NCBI GenBank assembly: GCA_030268105.1 | Contig: BSDZ01000032.1 | Coordinates: 248,001 to 312,000, forward strand | Source of the DNA: Volvox africanus | Taxonomy: Eukaryota; Chlorophyta; Chlorophyceae; Chlamydomonadales; Volvocaceae | DNA length: 64,000 bases | Direction: 5' to 3' | Shown: piece after piece, positions 38,801 through 49,253 of the stretch | How positions within the stretch are numbered: position 1 is the stretch's first letter | Layout: every line of letters begins with the position of its first letter | The notes under the pieces: generated by a model | Databases searched by the model: none | Told to the model about the DNA's origin: nothing | The model's input: only the letters and a program-made list of their open reading frames with translations | Made by a program: the position numbers and the translations under genes

Positions 38801-39855
38801 CAGCCTCAGACAGCCCTCTGATGGGCTCAGTAAACCTCGGCGGCAGTCGGCCAATCGGATGCGGACCTGCAGGGGTTGCAGGGCCGATGCAGCCGGCCGC
38901 CCAGCCCCGCCCGCTGAGCGGCACTCCAATGGACCGGCCGATCCTTGCATACAAAGGTGCCGGGGCAAGCTCGCCCGCAATAGACACGCGCCGCACTCTG
39001 GGACCCAGCCCACCGGTTGCACCAGCGTCAGCCGGCGCCAGAGGGTGCCTGGAGCAGCACACACGGTCACCATCGCCGTTGCATGCACGCGGCGCACACC
39101 ACCACCACCACCACCACCATCATAACCAAAGCAACAACAATGACGACGATGACGATGGTGCATACAGCGATGACTTCGAGGATGATGATGAGGATGAGGG
39201 CGTGGTGCAGCAACGCAACCGCATCATTCAGAATGTCGAGGGTATGTCGCGGGGCATGGCACATGGTAATGCGCCTGCTCATTAACGGCATTTGGGGATA
39301 TTACTGAATCAGACTTCGAGCTTGTTGCTTGTTTCCTTTCCCAGGACAGCCAGGGGGGACTGATAGCTAGGGCTTTCTACAGTTTATGCCCACAGCATAG
39401 ATGCCCTGGCTACTTGCGCTAGTTGCCTGCATCTAATATTACATGGTAGCATTGTACAATTTAGACTTGTTAATGATGACGTGTTTCATATTTCACCAGA
39501 AGAGATGCAGCTTTCTATGGCCGTGACAAATACTCTTACCTTGTGTGTCCTGCCCGCAGACATCACGTTACGTGCTTACGACGGCCGCGACACCATAGCA
39601 GCCATCCAGGAACGTGTCAAGCAGACGGGTGCCAACTCGGACAAAGCGCGAGCCCTCCGCCAGGCCTGTGAGGCACAATTGGGTTCCATGTTCGCTCCTG
39701 TGTACGAGTACATCAGCCGCGTTCGCCGCCAGGAGCCAGCACCAGATGAGAAGGAGGTACAGCGGCGGCTATTTGAGATTGTGGGTGACAAGGCTCGCTT
39801 GCCCGGATGTTTTATGGTAGACCAGCTTGTCTTCACAGAGGCGATGTACTCATGA
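35856..39855 (+). CDS. NIMA-related protein kinase (NEK) with long low-complexity C-terminal region
   Basis: This is a Ser/Thr kinase of the NEK family, which in algae acts at basal bodies, cilia and mitosis. Exons 1-7 join in phase: 35856-35887, 35963-36050, 36138-36353, 36424-36689, 36865-37021, 37144-37284, 37472-37853. The kinase domain has the Gly loop GQGQYGTA, the ATP lysine in [23 protein letters not shown] (alpha-C Glu), catalytic [17 protein letters not shown], activation loop GTPYYMAPE, and [14 protein letters not shown] charged coiled-coil-like segment follows ([15 protein letters not shown]). Later exons (about 38,130-38,335; 38,63x-39241; 39560-39855) carry three copies of a DD-PNMG-V type motif, a nine-His run, an Asp-rich run ([13 protein letters not shown]) and a helical end, with the stop at 39,855. 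The acceptor of the exon near 38,130 does not fit the incoming phase, so that junction is provisional. The NEK subgroup cannot be named. Confidence 0.9.
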
Positions 39856-40854
39856 CCGGCCAGCTGAGGAAGCTATCCTTATGTCGCGCCGATGGATCTG
39901 CCGTAAATGACTATAAGATGATAAGGCGGAAGAGCGTACGGTGCTCTGTATCGATTTGTATGGTGTGCTTCGGTTTGCAACGCATGTCCGGAGCTGGGCC
40001 CCTCTGCATGCTGGAATTCGATCGATAGGGTGCTGTGGATGACATTGAGTTGAGCAGGAGGACATTGCGGCCATCTGGGCTGCATGCAGGGCTGACAAAG
40101 CTAGTAGACCATCTTCAAAGTTCGTGTTTTATAAATATGTGTGGCGAACGCCGAATATGCGAAGCAAATAGGTCCCAAAAATGCATACTTTCGCAAATTT
40201 GACGAAGCTCATCACTCAGTAGGGTCGGCGTGGCTGGTGAGTTCAGGAGGCAGCGTGTAGAAGAAAGTGTGTGTATCCGAGCGCGCTGTGCACATGTACA
40301 TTTTTGAGAATCGGATCAGAGGCAGATTGGAGTCGGATTTGATTTGGATTCGCACGCTTCTAGGTGGCGCTGGAGTTGTGCCTCCAATAGACATATGATA
40401 ATACTGCATTGTGATTAGTTTGTGAATAGTTTGATTGGGCATGTGTCTGGCCCATGCAGAGGCGAGCTGGGCTTGCCATGCGTTGCATCCTTGAGCTCCA
40501 ACACGGTGGTAAAAATGGGACAGGGGCAGACATCGGCAAATGCTTTAAATAGCGCAGGCCATACTGAAGTTTCCAAAACAGAAGTTTAGTATCCGAACCC
40601 AGCCTGCTTGCAGAAATAGGACAGTAATAGGAATCCGAAATACCCCCGAATGAGGCCCAAAGGGTCCCAAAATGTTGTATCCCTCTTCTCTGCTCGTGCA
40701 CTTATCTGCATGTCTCAACCTTAAATGCCAAGTGCCGATGCACTCACACAACAAGCTAAACGCATCAGGATGAGATTCTGGGTCAGCCGAAGACTTCGGG
40801 GGCGAATTACAACTTATGGTCCAAAATATGAGATGTGGGTGTGTTGGCTATCAG
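39856..40854. other. NEK 3' flank; no gene seen
   Basis: Only short unconserved frames occur. It holds the NEK 3' UTR and spacer up to the fold-back element. Confidence 0.4.
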
Positions 40855-41700
40855 AATCCATTCCAGGCAATCATCATCTAACTAGCTAACATTCCTCAGG
40901 CTTGGCTCGGGCCAAATGTACTGTAGTTAAGCTCAATGCAATAATACTGATGATCGTCAGGTTAGAATTCATGAAAAGCTTACATTATTTGGCCATCTTA
41001 TACTTGCGACGTCGGTACATGGTACATGTCACACCATATCTGATGCCAGCGATCCTCATATAACTGGCTATGATGCTCAGGCTTGGCCAAAGTGTTGTAT
41101 CACGGTTTGATTATTGTCAGTGTGTTGGTCGATGCGACCTGACAAGGTGATAAGTGAATGCATTGCTATCAATAAGTATATCTGTATATATTTAACTAGT
41201 TATGCTCTGCAGAATCCATGCAATTGGGAATCTTTGTGTTGTGTTGCCAGCTGTATTATTAATGCGCCAACTAATGAATGTTCGGATCAGGCCGGCATAC
41301 GTTGTCAATGAGCATTAGTCATGAATTGTTAAGTAATATTACATCAAGGCTGGCATGACAGACGCATAAGTGTGAGAAGTGTGATGACCACAGTGGTTAG
41401 TCAACAACCGAATATTTATATTCAGCCATTGGCATTGCATAAATTCCGGGAAGACTTGTTTATGAAAAATATACTGCGTGTGGACATCTGTGATATGTCT
41501 GCTAGGGCTTATCACACTTGCGGATTGACGATCTGGTGTGAATATAATACATGCAAGGACGGCCGAATAGCATAAGCTTTTGCCAAATTCTAATTGTAAA
41601 ATCTTCAATATTATCCTATTGAACTATATTACGCTACGTTTGGCCCGAGCCAAGTCTGAGCATCGATAGCCGGTTAGATGATGAACGCCTGGCATTGATC
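40855..41700. mobile_element. Fold-back / long-TIR element (MITE-like), non-coding
   Basis: The left end (about 40,860-41,030) and right end (about 41,530-41,697) are divergent reverse complements. The best-kept core is CTTGGCTCGGGCCAAA (about 40,902-40,917), whose complement TTTGGCCCGAGCCAAG appears at about 41,640-41,655, flanked by CATCATCTAAC on the outer side and AAAAGCTTA further in. A third, direct copy of the outer segment (CTGGCTATGATGCTCAGGCT) lies at about 41,062-41,081. No transposase frame is present, so it is probably a non-autonomous DNA element. Exact ends and target-site duplication are unresolved. Confidence 0.6.
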
Positions 41701-41742
41701 GCCTAGTTAGGCACAAAATGGTGCTGGGTATTTAGGCGTCAA

Positions 41743-43592
41743 ATGCATAGGGCAAATGTGAGACGTGCGTCAAAGCAAAATCGTGGACCATTACAGTCAA
41801 CCGGACAAAAGTCTGAGAGGGCAATGGAACTATTCCACATTGATGTTTGCGGGCCTATGCAAGAGCAACCCCCCAATGGATCTCGCTATAAGACGGTGCT
41901 GCTAGACGATTTCACAAAGTTTTCAGCGGTAGCCTTTAGGGACACTAAGGAAGCAGTCAAACATAAGGTGATAACCATGATCAAGCGATTGGAAAACATG
42001 TGTGGGAACCGCACAGGGGAGGTCCGGTCTGATAGAGGTAAGGAGTTTGTGAATGAGCACTTGCAAAAGTTTTTCCGGTCCAGGGGAATTAAGCATGGAA
42101 CCACTGATGGATACACGCCAGAACAGGATGGTGCTGCGGAACGGCTGGACAGGACTCTGGTAGAGAAGATACGAGCAATGTTTGTTAAGGAGATAGAGGA
42201 ACTTAACAATGTTGTGGGAATCTAAGTTGCCACAGGACATGTGGGCGGAAGCAGCATCTACGGCCAATTAGATGTGTCGCCAGCTGAGGGGGTGATGAGC
42301 ACTCCGTATGAGCTTTTTACTGGCAAGATTCCGGAAGTAAATCACTTGCGAGTATTTGGATGTACGGCATTTGTGCATGTACACAAAACCAAGCGCAATA
42401 AGTTGGATGCTGTAAGTCGCAGAGGAATTATGGTTGGATACGGTGATGGTGGACAATACAGGATTCTGTTCCCTAATGGAATTGTGTCTGTACATTCGGA
42501 TGTGGTTTTTGATGAAAGTGAACTAGGCCTGTCCGTAGGACGATGCCCGAATGAGGATGATGAGGATACGGACGACAAATGCTCGGATTTTGAGGTGGAT
42601 TTTGAGAGTGATATGCCAATGCGAGATGTGCAAGCCGAGAAACAGGTGGAGTCGAAGATAAGTCGAAGATAATGGAGCAGAGCCAAGCACATCACAAGGA
42701 CGGAATTCAACGGAAGCCTACGGTGGAGGACCAACTTCATCCGGAGGACAACAAGCAACTGGAAGCCGTAGCAATGAAGCAAACGGATCAAGACGGACAG
42801 ATGGTGGAACACATCAAGATGATGATGAGGATGAAGACGATATGGACGTGGCGGAGGACATGGACGAGGACGAGGGCTTCACTGCATGGTATCCGGTACG
42901 TCAACGAAGACGCCCATGTGAATGATGGAGAGAAAGGAGATCAGATCACGGCTCGAATTAACAAAGCGGTGGAGTTAAAAGAGCCCAAGTCATACCAAGA
43001 GGCAAGGAAGGGACCAAGAAGAGGTTCCTCTTTTCGAGCTCTTTTGGCAATTGCTGCTGCTAGAGGTTTGGATGTTCATCAGTTGGATGTATCCACCGTG
43101 TTCCTTAACGGGGATCTCAAGGAAGAAATATGGATGAATTAACCGCCGGGATATGAGAATGACAATCCGGAAGCTGCATGTCGCCTCATCAAGTCAATCT
43201 ATGGACAGGCATCTCAATGTTGGTACAACAAGTTGTGTAATAAGTTTGCAGGAATCGGATTAATTCCATCAAAGTCCGATCAAGCATTGTTTGTCAAGGG
43301 TAACGTGGAGGAAATGATTTTCATGCTGGTGCATGTGGATGATATGTGTATTGCAGCGAATGACACGGAAGTAATCAGCCAGGTTGAGAAGGATATCGGA
43401 GGATTGTTTAAAGTGAGAGATCTCAGACTGGTTGAGGCGTTTCTGGGCATGGGGTTAAGCGACTTGATAATGGAGATATCACGCTGTCGCAGTCACGGTA
43501 CCAGGGAGGTCTTAGTAGCACGTTGGGATGGCTTAACTGTTCGGGGGATGCCTCGGCAAAATATAGGCGTTAGGGTCTATATGGCGTGTTAG
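41743..43592 (+). pseudogene. Ty1/copia pol relic (integrase core, reverse transcriptase start)
   Basis: The first frame (to 42,225) is the integrase core: FHIDVCGPM with the first Asp, VRSDRGKEFVN with the second, and GYTPEQDGAAERL with the catalytic Glu region. A frame change leads to PYELFTGKIPEVNHLRVFGC and GIMVGYGDGGQYRILFPNG, the copia-specific integrase C-terminus. Later, DVHQLDVSTVFLNGDLKEEI and FMLVHVDDMCIA belong to reverse transcriptase; the latter is the catalytic Y/HVDD box. There are stops (for example at 43,141) and frame breaks, and the RT is cut near 43,590 before RNase H. No gag precedes it. It is dead, and it resembles the copia relics at 44.4 and 58.7 kb. Confidence 0.88.
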
Positions 43593-43739
43593 ACTCTGAC
43601 GGATCCCTCTGTTACACGGATGTATGACAAATGATGGATATGGGATATTGGATCCAATTACCTGGACGCCAATTGGCGGCGATTTATCCGGAGTATCAGG
43701 GTATCGTTTAAACTTGCATGCGTCACTAATGTTAAGTAG

Positions 43740-44105
43740 CGCATGTTAGCAAATTCTGATGGGCATTGAGTAAGCGTCGGATATGGGAAGTGAACCCGGA
43801 CGGGCAAGCCATATGTGTGAATGTAAAAATCGCGGGTCGATGTCAAAGATAAAATTAGCATAACTATATCTCCAGGTGTCATCATCGTAGACCCGTGACG
43901 CCTACTTAAGCCCCGTGATTATGCCAAGCTCCGCGATGGGCGGATTACGGATCACAGCACCGCGTCCGCGCACTATAGACGAATCGTTTCTTTTGCTCTC
44001 CTTCCTTCTTTACTTCTCCTTCATAATAATACTATTACCTACTACTGCTTTCTGCCATCTGCAACTTGTAGGGACACAATCTGTTGCGTAAATTATCCCG
44101 CCAAA
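43740..44105 (+). repeat. LTR / 5' leader-like block of copia element at 44.4 kb
   Basis: It shares two segments with the 1,313-bp array: CCGGACGGGC..GTGTGAATG, and GACCCGTGACGCC..CCCCGTGAT..GGGCGGATTACGG. It shares a third, ACTATAGACGAATCGTTTCT plus a CTTCTTTACTTCTCCTTCAT run, with 57.7-58.1 kb. Being upstream of gag and of a methionine-tRNA-like primer site, it is probably the LTR with its leader. Exact LTR limits are not resolved. Confidence 0.55.
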
Positions 44106-44111
44106 TCAAGA

Positions 44112-44123
44112 GGTTATGAGCCC
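44112..44123 (+). promoter_or_regulatory. Putative primer-binding site matching the tRNA-Met anticodon arm
   Basis: GGTTATGAGCCC is complementary to the anticodon stem-loop of a methionine tRNA (…GGGCTCATAACC…), not to a tRNA 3' end. Copia and Ty5 prime from a cleaved half tRNA in this way. The same string lies at the same position upstream of gag in the element at 58.4 kb. Confidence 0.6.
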
Positions 44124-44430
44124 CACGGCTATCTGAGCTGCGTTTATCCTATACACAAATTAAAGTTGGTTGAAATAGCGACAGAAACTAATAGGTCTAC
44201 GAGCTGGAGTGCTGCGAGACCCAAGTTTTTCTGGGCCGAGATTGGCAAACGGTCCAAGAAGCGTAACGTGCGCATACGTGTCCAAGTTTACAAGCACAAC
44301 GGCAACGTCTTGGAGCTCACGCCAAGCTTGTGAGGGCTCAAGAACGTGAAAAAAGATTGAAGAGATTGAAGGCCCGCGACGACAACCGCAACAACAAGCG
44401 CAACAAGAAGTCGTCAACGATACTTGCGAC

Positions 44431-46290
44431 ATGGGAAAGGACAGGTTGGCCGAGCCCTTAGGGCTAAACAATTACGCGACGTGGTCGTATCGTTTTGAGT
44501 ACATGATGCAGAAGCAGAGTTTGGATAGATGGTTGAGAGAAGAACCCACGAAAGACGAAGATATGGTCGCATCTAACAAAGTCAAGACCATAAGGGTCGA
44601 AAACTTCCAGGATTATCACCTGGCTATCATTAGAGCTGCGGTGAATGCAAAAGGAGCCTGGGACAGGCTCGCAGCTGTTTTTGCTGCCAACAGCGACGCA
44701 CGAAAGTCGCAACTCAACAAGGCGACAAGGCAACAAGGCGAATTGCTCCCGATCTATTTGGCGCGAGTTAGGAATTTGTTCACGGACCTGGTGCAGGCAG
44801 GGCATCCAGTCATTGAGAGGTAGATTACCTATAACCAGCTGGTAGGACCAACCAAGAGGTTTGGAATGATAGTTATAACTCTCACAGCATCAGGAGAGGT
44901 AAACCTGGACCGTGTGAGCGCCCGATTGCTGGCGTTCGAAAGGCGGATGGATGTACGAAACCCGGAAGGCGAGTCGGTCGCGTTTTTGGGCACAGGACGA
45001 GGGGGTGCGTGGAGCAATTGTTAGAGCAATTGTGGTGAAGGATATAGGCGCAAAGGGGTGCACAGGCGATTCGACGGTAGCCGTCTTCCAGGTTGGAAAG
45101 GCAAAGGATTCAGGCATAACCCAAAATGGGACTCGTCCTTGAACGGGGTTACGGAGTCTCAAGAGAGATCCGAATTCAGTTCGCAGCAGTCACAATACCA
45201 TGTTCGCGAAGATAAATGGATAGGTGACAGGTGCAATGTTGCAAGCAACAGCATGCCACAAGGTCAGTGGCAAGGCAAATGCAAAATAACAGAATGCAAA
45301 ATTACGAATATGACACTGCGAAAAGTCGACCAGCGACAGGACAAGAAAGGAATGAAGGGCGACGTGGTGATGCAGGGGACCGCAAGATGGAATATCCAGA
45401 AAACCATGCATTCGTGGGGTCGCAGCACAAGGATGGTGCATGGACTCAGGAGCAGCTTACCACATCACTTATGATGAACGGGATTTAACAGATGTGGTCA
45501 AGATCAGCGAGAGAAATCAGTTTGGCATTATGAGCATGAACGGAGGAATCATGCGACCCACGGTGATTGTCACGTTGAAATTGGCACCATCATGCCGTCC
45601 GAATGCAACAGTCACGATTAATAATGTTTACGTCGTACCAAGCAGCTGCGTAAATATCCGTTGCAGCATTGAGCGAAAAAAGAGGGAAAATCCGTTTTGA
45701 GGACCAATCGGTGTACGTGTGCATGTATGACAGAAAGCTGTCGGGGTGCCAGAAGGGCAATTTGTACAAGTTGGAATGTGAAGCGGTATCCGCCATCAAG
45801 CATCAGTGCGGATTTGTAGACATGGCTCACGCCAGGTCAGTGGATGGAGCCAAATCATTATGGCACCAGAATGTTGAACATGCTAAACTAGGCGGATCAC
45901 AGAAGTTTGTTTAGCAGGGGGTGGTATCGGGCATTGATTCCAAGCCCCGAGCATTAGATGCGTCCGGCAGAACAAAACAAATGTGGTGCCGAAAAATAGC
46001 GGTGGACCACGCAAGAGGATGGCGTGTGCTAGCAGGAATGCGGAATTGCTCAGCGTGACGGCATGGCAAAAGGGTTTGTAGGGGTGACCCACGCAAAGCA
46101 CCCACAACTATGGAACAGGAGATATGGAAAGGTCGGAGTAGGAGGCTTGGAGAAATTGATTAAGGATGGATTGGTGAGGGGGGTCGACATTAAGCCAAAT
46201 AAGGCATCCACGTCCGCTGAATGCAGCGAATGCACCATGTCAAAGCAAGATCGTGGGGTGAATCACGAAACTGAGGAGTTCATGGAGTGA
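44431..46290 (+). pseudogene. Degenerate copia element: gag, protease-region and GAG-pre-integrase relics
   Basis: The gag frame starts at ATG 44,431 (MGKDRLAEPLGLNNYATWSY), closely similar to the intact gag at 58,693, and stops at 44,823. Disrupted frames follow: an NLDRVSARLLAFERRMD-like stretch (44.9 kb), an AYHITYDERDLTDVV protease-region piece (about 45,455), a strand/turn region (45.5-45.65 kb), GNLYKLECEAV (45.76 kb) and LWNRRYGKVGVGGLEKLIKD (46.1 kb), the GAG-pre-integrase domain. It breaks off near 46,290, just where integrase should begin. Many frameshifts; not functional. Confidence 0.85.
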
Positions 46291-46459
46291 ATCCAAGTGG
46301 ATGTGTACGGAGGTTGTTGAGCCGGAGGAGTAATTGATGCGATTGGTTGCTTTGTTACAAGATAACAGCAAGCAAGAGCTCTAAACAGTTAAGTATTAGC
46401 AACAAGGAATAACTATTCATTAAGGAAACAAAACATCCATAGTCCGCGGCTGCGGTATG

Positions 46460-46476
46460 CCGTAATCCGCCCATCG
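46460..46476 (-). repeat. Inverted LTR-leader fragment
   Basis: CCGTAATCCGCCCATCG is the reverse complement of the CGATGGGCGGATTACGG-type segment in the copia LTR/leader blocks (43.9 kb, 50.2 kb, 58.0 kb). It suggests a minus-strand copia relic spanning roughly 46.4-49.1 kb. Confidence 0.5.
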
Positions 46477-46587
46477 TGAATCTTAACCTCATCATGGGTT
46501 ACCAGGCGCCGCAGTCGTCGTCATGGGTCGGCCATACAGGCTTCGGTACCCATTGCACTAAATTGCAGCTAACATTATCGGTCATTG

Positions 46588-46650
46588 GGTCGCCCAGGTG
46601 GTAAAGACACCCCCATTTATGGCTGACTCATCCGGGTTCAAATTCCAGAC
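46588..46650 (+). other. tRNA-like A and B boxes (possible SINE head or tRNA relic)
   Basis: TCGCCCAGGTGG (46590-46601) resembles a pol III A box, and GGTTCAAATTCC (46635-46646) a B box, at tRNA-like spacing. Acceptor and T stems do not pair well, so a working tRNA is unlikely. A tRNA-derived SINE or decayed tRNA is the better guess. Confidence 0.4.
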
Positions 46651-46894
46651 CCCACAATCAATCCTTGCAATCAATGTCATGATGTCCTGCACAACTCAAC
46701 ACACCCCAATGAACGTCATTGAATCGCAGCAACAATATTGGTGTCCTCTCATAGGACCAAACATATTGGACAGGCCTAGGGATTACTACATCCCCTCGAT
46801 ACCTACATTTTTGATTCCTTTTGTTCATCAATAGGCTATTATCCATAATACCCTTCAACGCCATATAATATCAGCACACCTCTATCTCCTGTAC

Positions 46895-47100
46895 ATTTGG
46901 TACTTCCGTTATCTCCCAGACAGTACCTTCGGTACCTCCCGTACGGACACATCCCGTACTGGTACCTCCGGTACCTCTCATGCAACATCTTCGGTACCTC
47001 CCATACCGTTGTCTCCTGTACAGCACCTCTGGTACTTTATGTACGGCTACCTCCCATACTAGCACCTCCGGTACTTTCCGTACACTATCCTCAGTAACTC
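46895..47100 (-). repeat. Degenerate minisatellite of GTACGGGAG(G/A)TACC-type units
   Basis: About a dozen variants of GGTACCTCCCGTAC occur in about 200 bp. Read on the minus strand these are GTACGGGAG-type units, the same motif as in the 3' part of the 1,313-bp array unit. Its position downstream of a minus-strand RNase H relic matches that arrangement. Confidence 0.75.
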
Positions 47101-47283
47101 CGGCAATACTGTAGTGTTAATCATCTCACATTATTGCACTGCTCCTTTGTCTGCATGTTCGCATGTTATGTATCCAATTGTATGCGTCTGATGACATGGC
47201 AGATTTATCCGTGATTTGAGGTGTTCTTCATGCTTTGCTTCATGCAATATAGTTCTGTCTCCAACCTCACATCCTGGACCTCC

Positions 47284-47469
47284 TCATCCACGCATCTCAA
47301 AACAGACCCTGGACCTTAGATGGTCATCCTTCCGATCGGGCCAACATTTTTGGCGGCACCAGGTAAACTTCATCCCTGGTAGGACCTTTGTCAATGCCAC
47401 AGCGATCATCTCTTCTGTATAGTAGTACGCCAGCACTACTTCACCGCTAGCTACTCTCTCCCGTACCAC
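47284..47469 (-). pseudogene. Copia RNase H C-terminal relic
   Basis: The minus-strand frame RERVASGEVVLAYYYTEEMI then AVALTKVLPG and a CRQ end is the typical last segment of Ty1/copia polyproteins. The array unit carries a diverged version (GEVASKVVL, TEGMIADALMKAFPKTKH). It belongs to the minus-strand relic of which 48,758-49,120 is an upstream part. Confidence 0.75.
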
Positions 47470-47921
47470 ATGCCCGGTACTGATGTATTCTGCATCCAGG
47501 CGCTGTCCTTTGCACCTTCACATTATCTCCTGATTTGACAACAATCCTCGTGCTATCGCTCAGCCATCCGGCATTGCGCCCATCACAAGTACACCTTGGC
47601 GTCACACGTTTGTGACAGCTGGTGCATGTACTATCTCTCTAGTATTCTGCTAGGCAAAAACAAAACTTTCTGTGCATTCGGAGCAATTCACCCCCTCATG
47701 CTTTATCCTTCCACAATCAGCTGACACCAAACATGTGTCAAACCTTTTCATCATGTTGTTCATCAGACAGTTGTGACTGCATTCTGCTGTGTTGACCTGG
47801 TGTGAAATATTATATAGTTCGCGGTGCACTTCATACGCAAGGTGTTAAGGGGCGTAAGCAGGGTCGTTCTCACTATGGCACTTCTTCCAAGGATAGCAAA
47901 TAATTGTTTAATATCATATAT

Positions 47922-48089
47922 AGTTAAGGTATAGTAAAGCAGATATTAATAAAGTTGATTCGATTAGAGGTAATACGGCTCTTCATTTTGCAGTGTATTT
48001 TAAGCAATTAGAAATGGTTAAGATGCTGATAGAATTCGGGGCTAAAATTATTAAGAACAAGCGGGGGGGATATTATTTTTATAAAGTAT
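47922..48089 (+). pseudogene. AT-rich ankyrin-repeat fragment, bacterial-like
   Basis: The frame gives KADINKVDSIRGNTALHFAV then an EMVKMLIEFGAKI stretch, which is a complete ankyrin repeat (GNTALHFAV…LLIEFGA). It stops at 48,089. The surrounding 47.88-48.17 kb is AT-rich, like the insert in CCT3 and unlike the retrotransposons around it. Ankyrin proteins are abundant in Rickettsiales and other intracellular bacteria. Confidence 0.65.
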
Positions 48090-48169
48090 GACATCGGTAA
48101 ACCAAGGAAAGCAAATAAAACAATATTTAACTGTAAGGAAAGAGGTATCAATCTTGAAGCTGTAGTAAT

Positions 48170-48757
48170 GGATGCTTGGTATAGCTTGGTATCGCGGCAT
48201 CCTTCAGGGGACTTCGTCTGCCCCAAGGCAAAACGTGACTAACCTGCCGTACTGCCGCGGTCTGCCGCATTCAAACCGCCGTACTGCCATACCTTTTAGG
48301 AAACTTATATCTGTCCCAAGAACAGATCAGGCGACCTCTCATATGTCCCTCTTCCAGTCAAGCTTCATCCTGCTGGGAACATATGCCGCACGCATTCTCA
48401 TACGGCGTGGCCTCGCAACAACATGCATCTTTCATCAATAGCCCAACATCGCAGCATTCCACTGCATTATCCATCCGTACCGTGGGCCTTAACATCATCC
48501 ATTGGCTGCCCAATATAGTGCCACTCGATTCGCAGCATTTTGCTGCACTGCCAAATGGTGTATCTTAAACTGCAGCTCTCAGCTGCATCACCATTCACAA
48601 TCACTTCAAGCCACAGCGCTAAGCTGTATCGTCATCCACAAATATTCCAAGATGCAGCGCTATACCGGCATCTTATGACGATCAGCCATCCCATCATCAG
48701 CTCAATTTTCGTGTACAAATGGGTAACTCCACCTTTGCCATCCTAATGATGAACTCC
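48170..48757. other. No gene seen; spacer between ankyrin fragment and copia relic
   Basis: A short direct repeat (GCTTGGTATAGCTTGGTAT at about 48,175) marks the change from AT-rich sequence. The rest has only short frames and no domain. Confidence 0.35.
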
Positions 48758-49120
48758 TCACACGCAGAGCCCATTTCTTAGCGCCATTATTGCGCTCATT
48801 TTCCTGATCTTCATCATGAGATTTTTTACCATCGTTTTTGCTGTTTTCGGTAGGTTTGTCCACCAATTCGTTCTCATCTTGGTCGTGGTGCTCTTGCCCG
48901 TCGTTTGCATCCTGTCCCAAAGATTCTTCGTTGAGTTAACAGACTTGGCTTGTGCCACACCGGCGAGCCCTCTCCCCAACATGTCCTTCGGAGCAGATTT
49001 GCACTCAAGTTTGTAGGCATCACCCTCTCTGCGGCCTGTAAGAACTACCCTTCTGTTGCGGCAAATGCTGACAGAATCGCTATAGAACTGGACGGTCCCT
49101 TTTATAGACCTTTCGCTCAA
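48758..49120 (-). pseudogene. Copia GAG-pre-integrase-region relic, inverted
   Basis: The minus frame includes VVLTGRREGDAYKLECKSA followed by LAGVAQAKSVNSTKNLWDR. It aligns by eye with the GNLYRLEC and GNLYKLEC segments of the plus-strand elements at 60.15 and 45.76 kb. It turns low-complexity and charged downstream, and the RT that should follow is missing. Confidence 0.65.
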
Positions 49121-49253
49121 GGATGTGATGGATAGAACTTTTGTTCAGCGTGCCCACTGCTGTAGGTAGGGCGCATGACTTCTCTGGTTCTGCTCATGAC
49201 ATCAAAAGTGGATTCTCCTATAATTTTAGTAGGATGGGAGATTACACCTTGAC

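Noticed and set aside
48090..48226. Frame with IKYDIGKPRKANK next to the ankyrin fragment, faintly like a BrnT-type toxin start
   Set aside because: Similarity is limited to a few residues and no partner antitoxin is visible; not enough to call.
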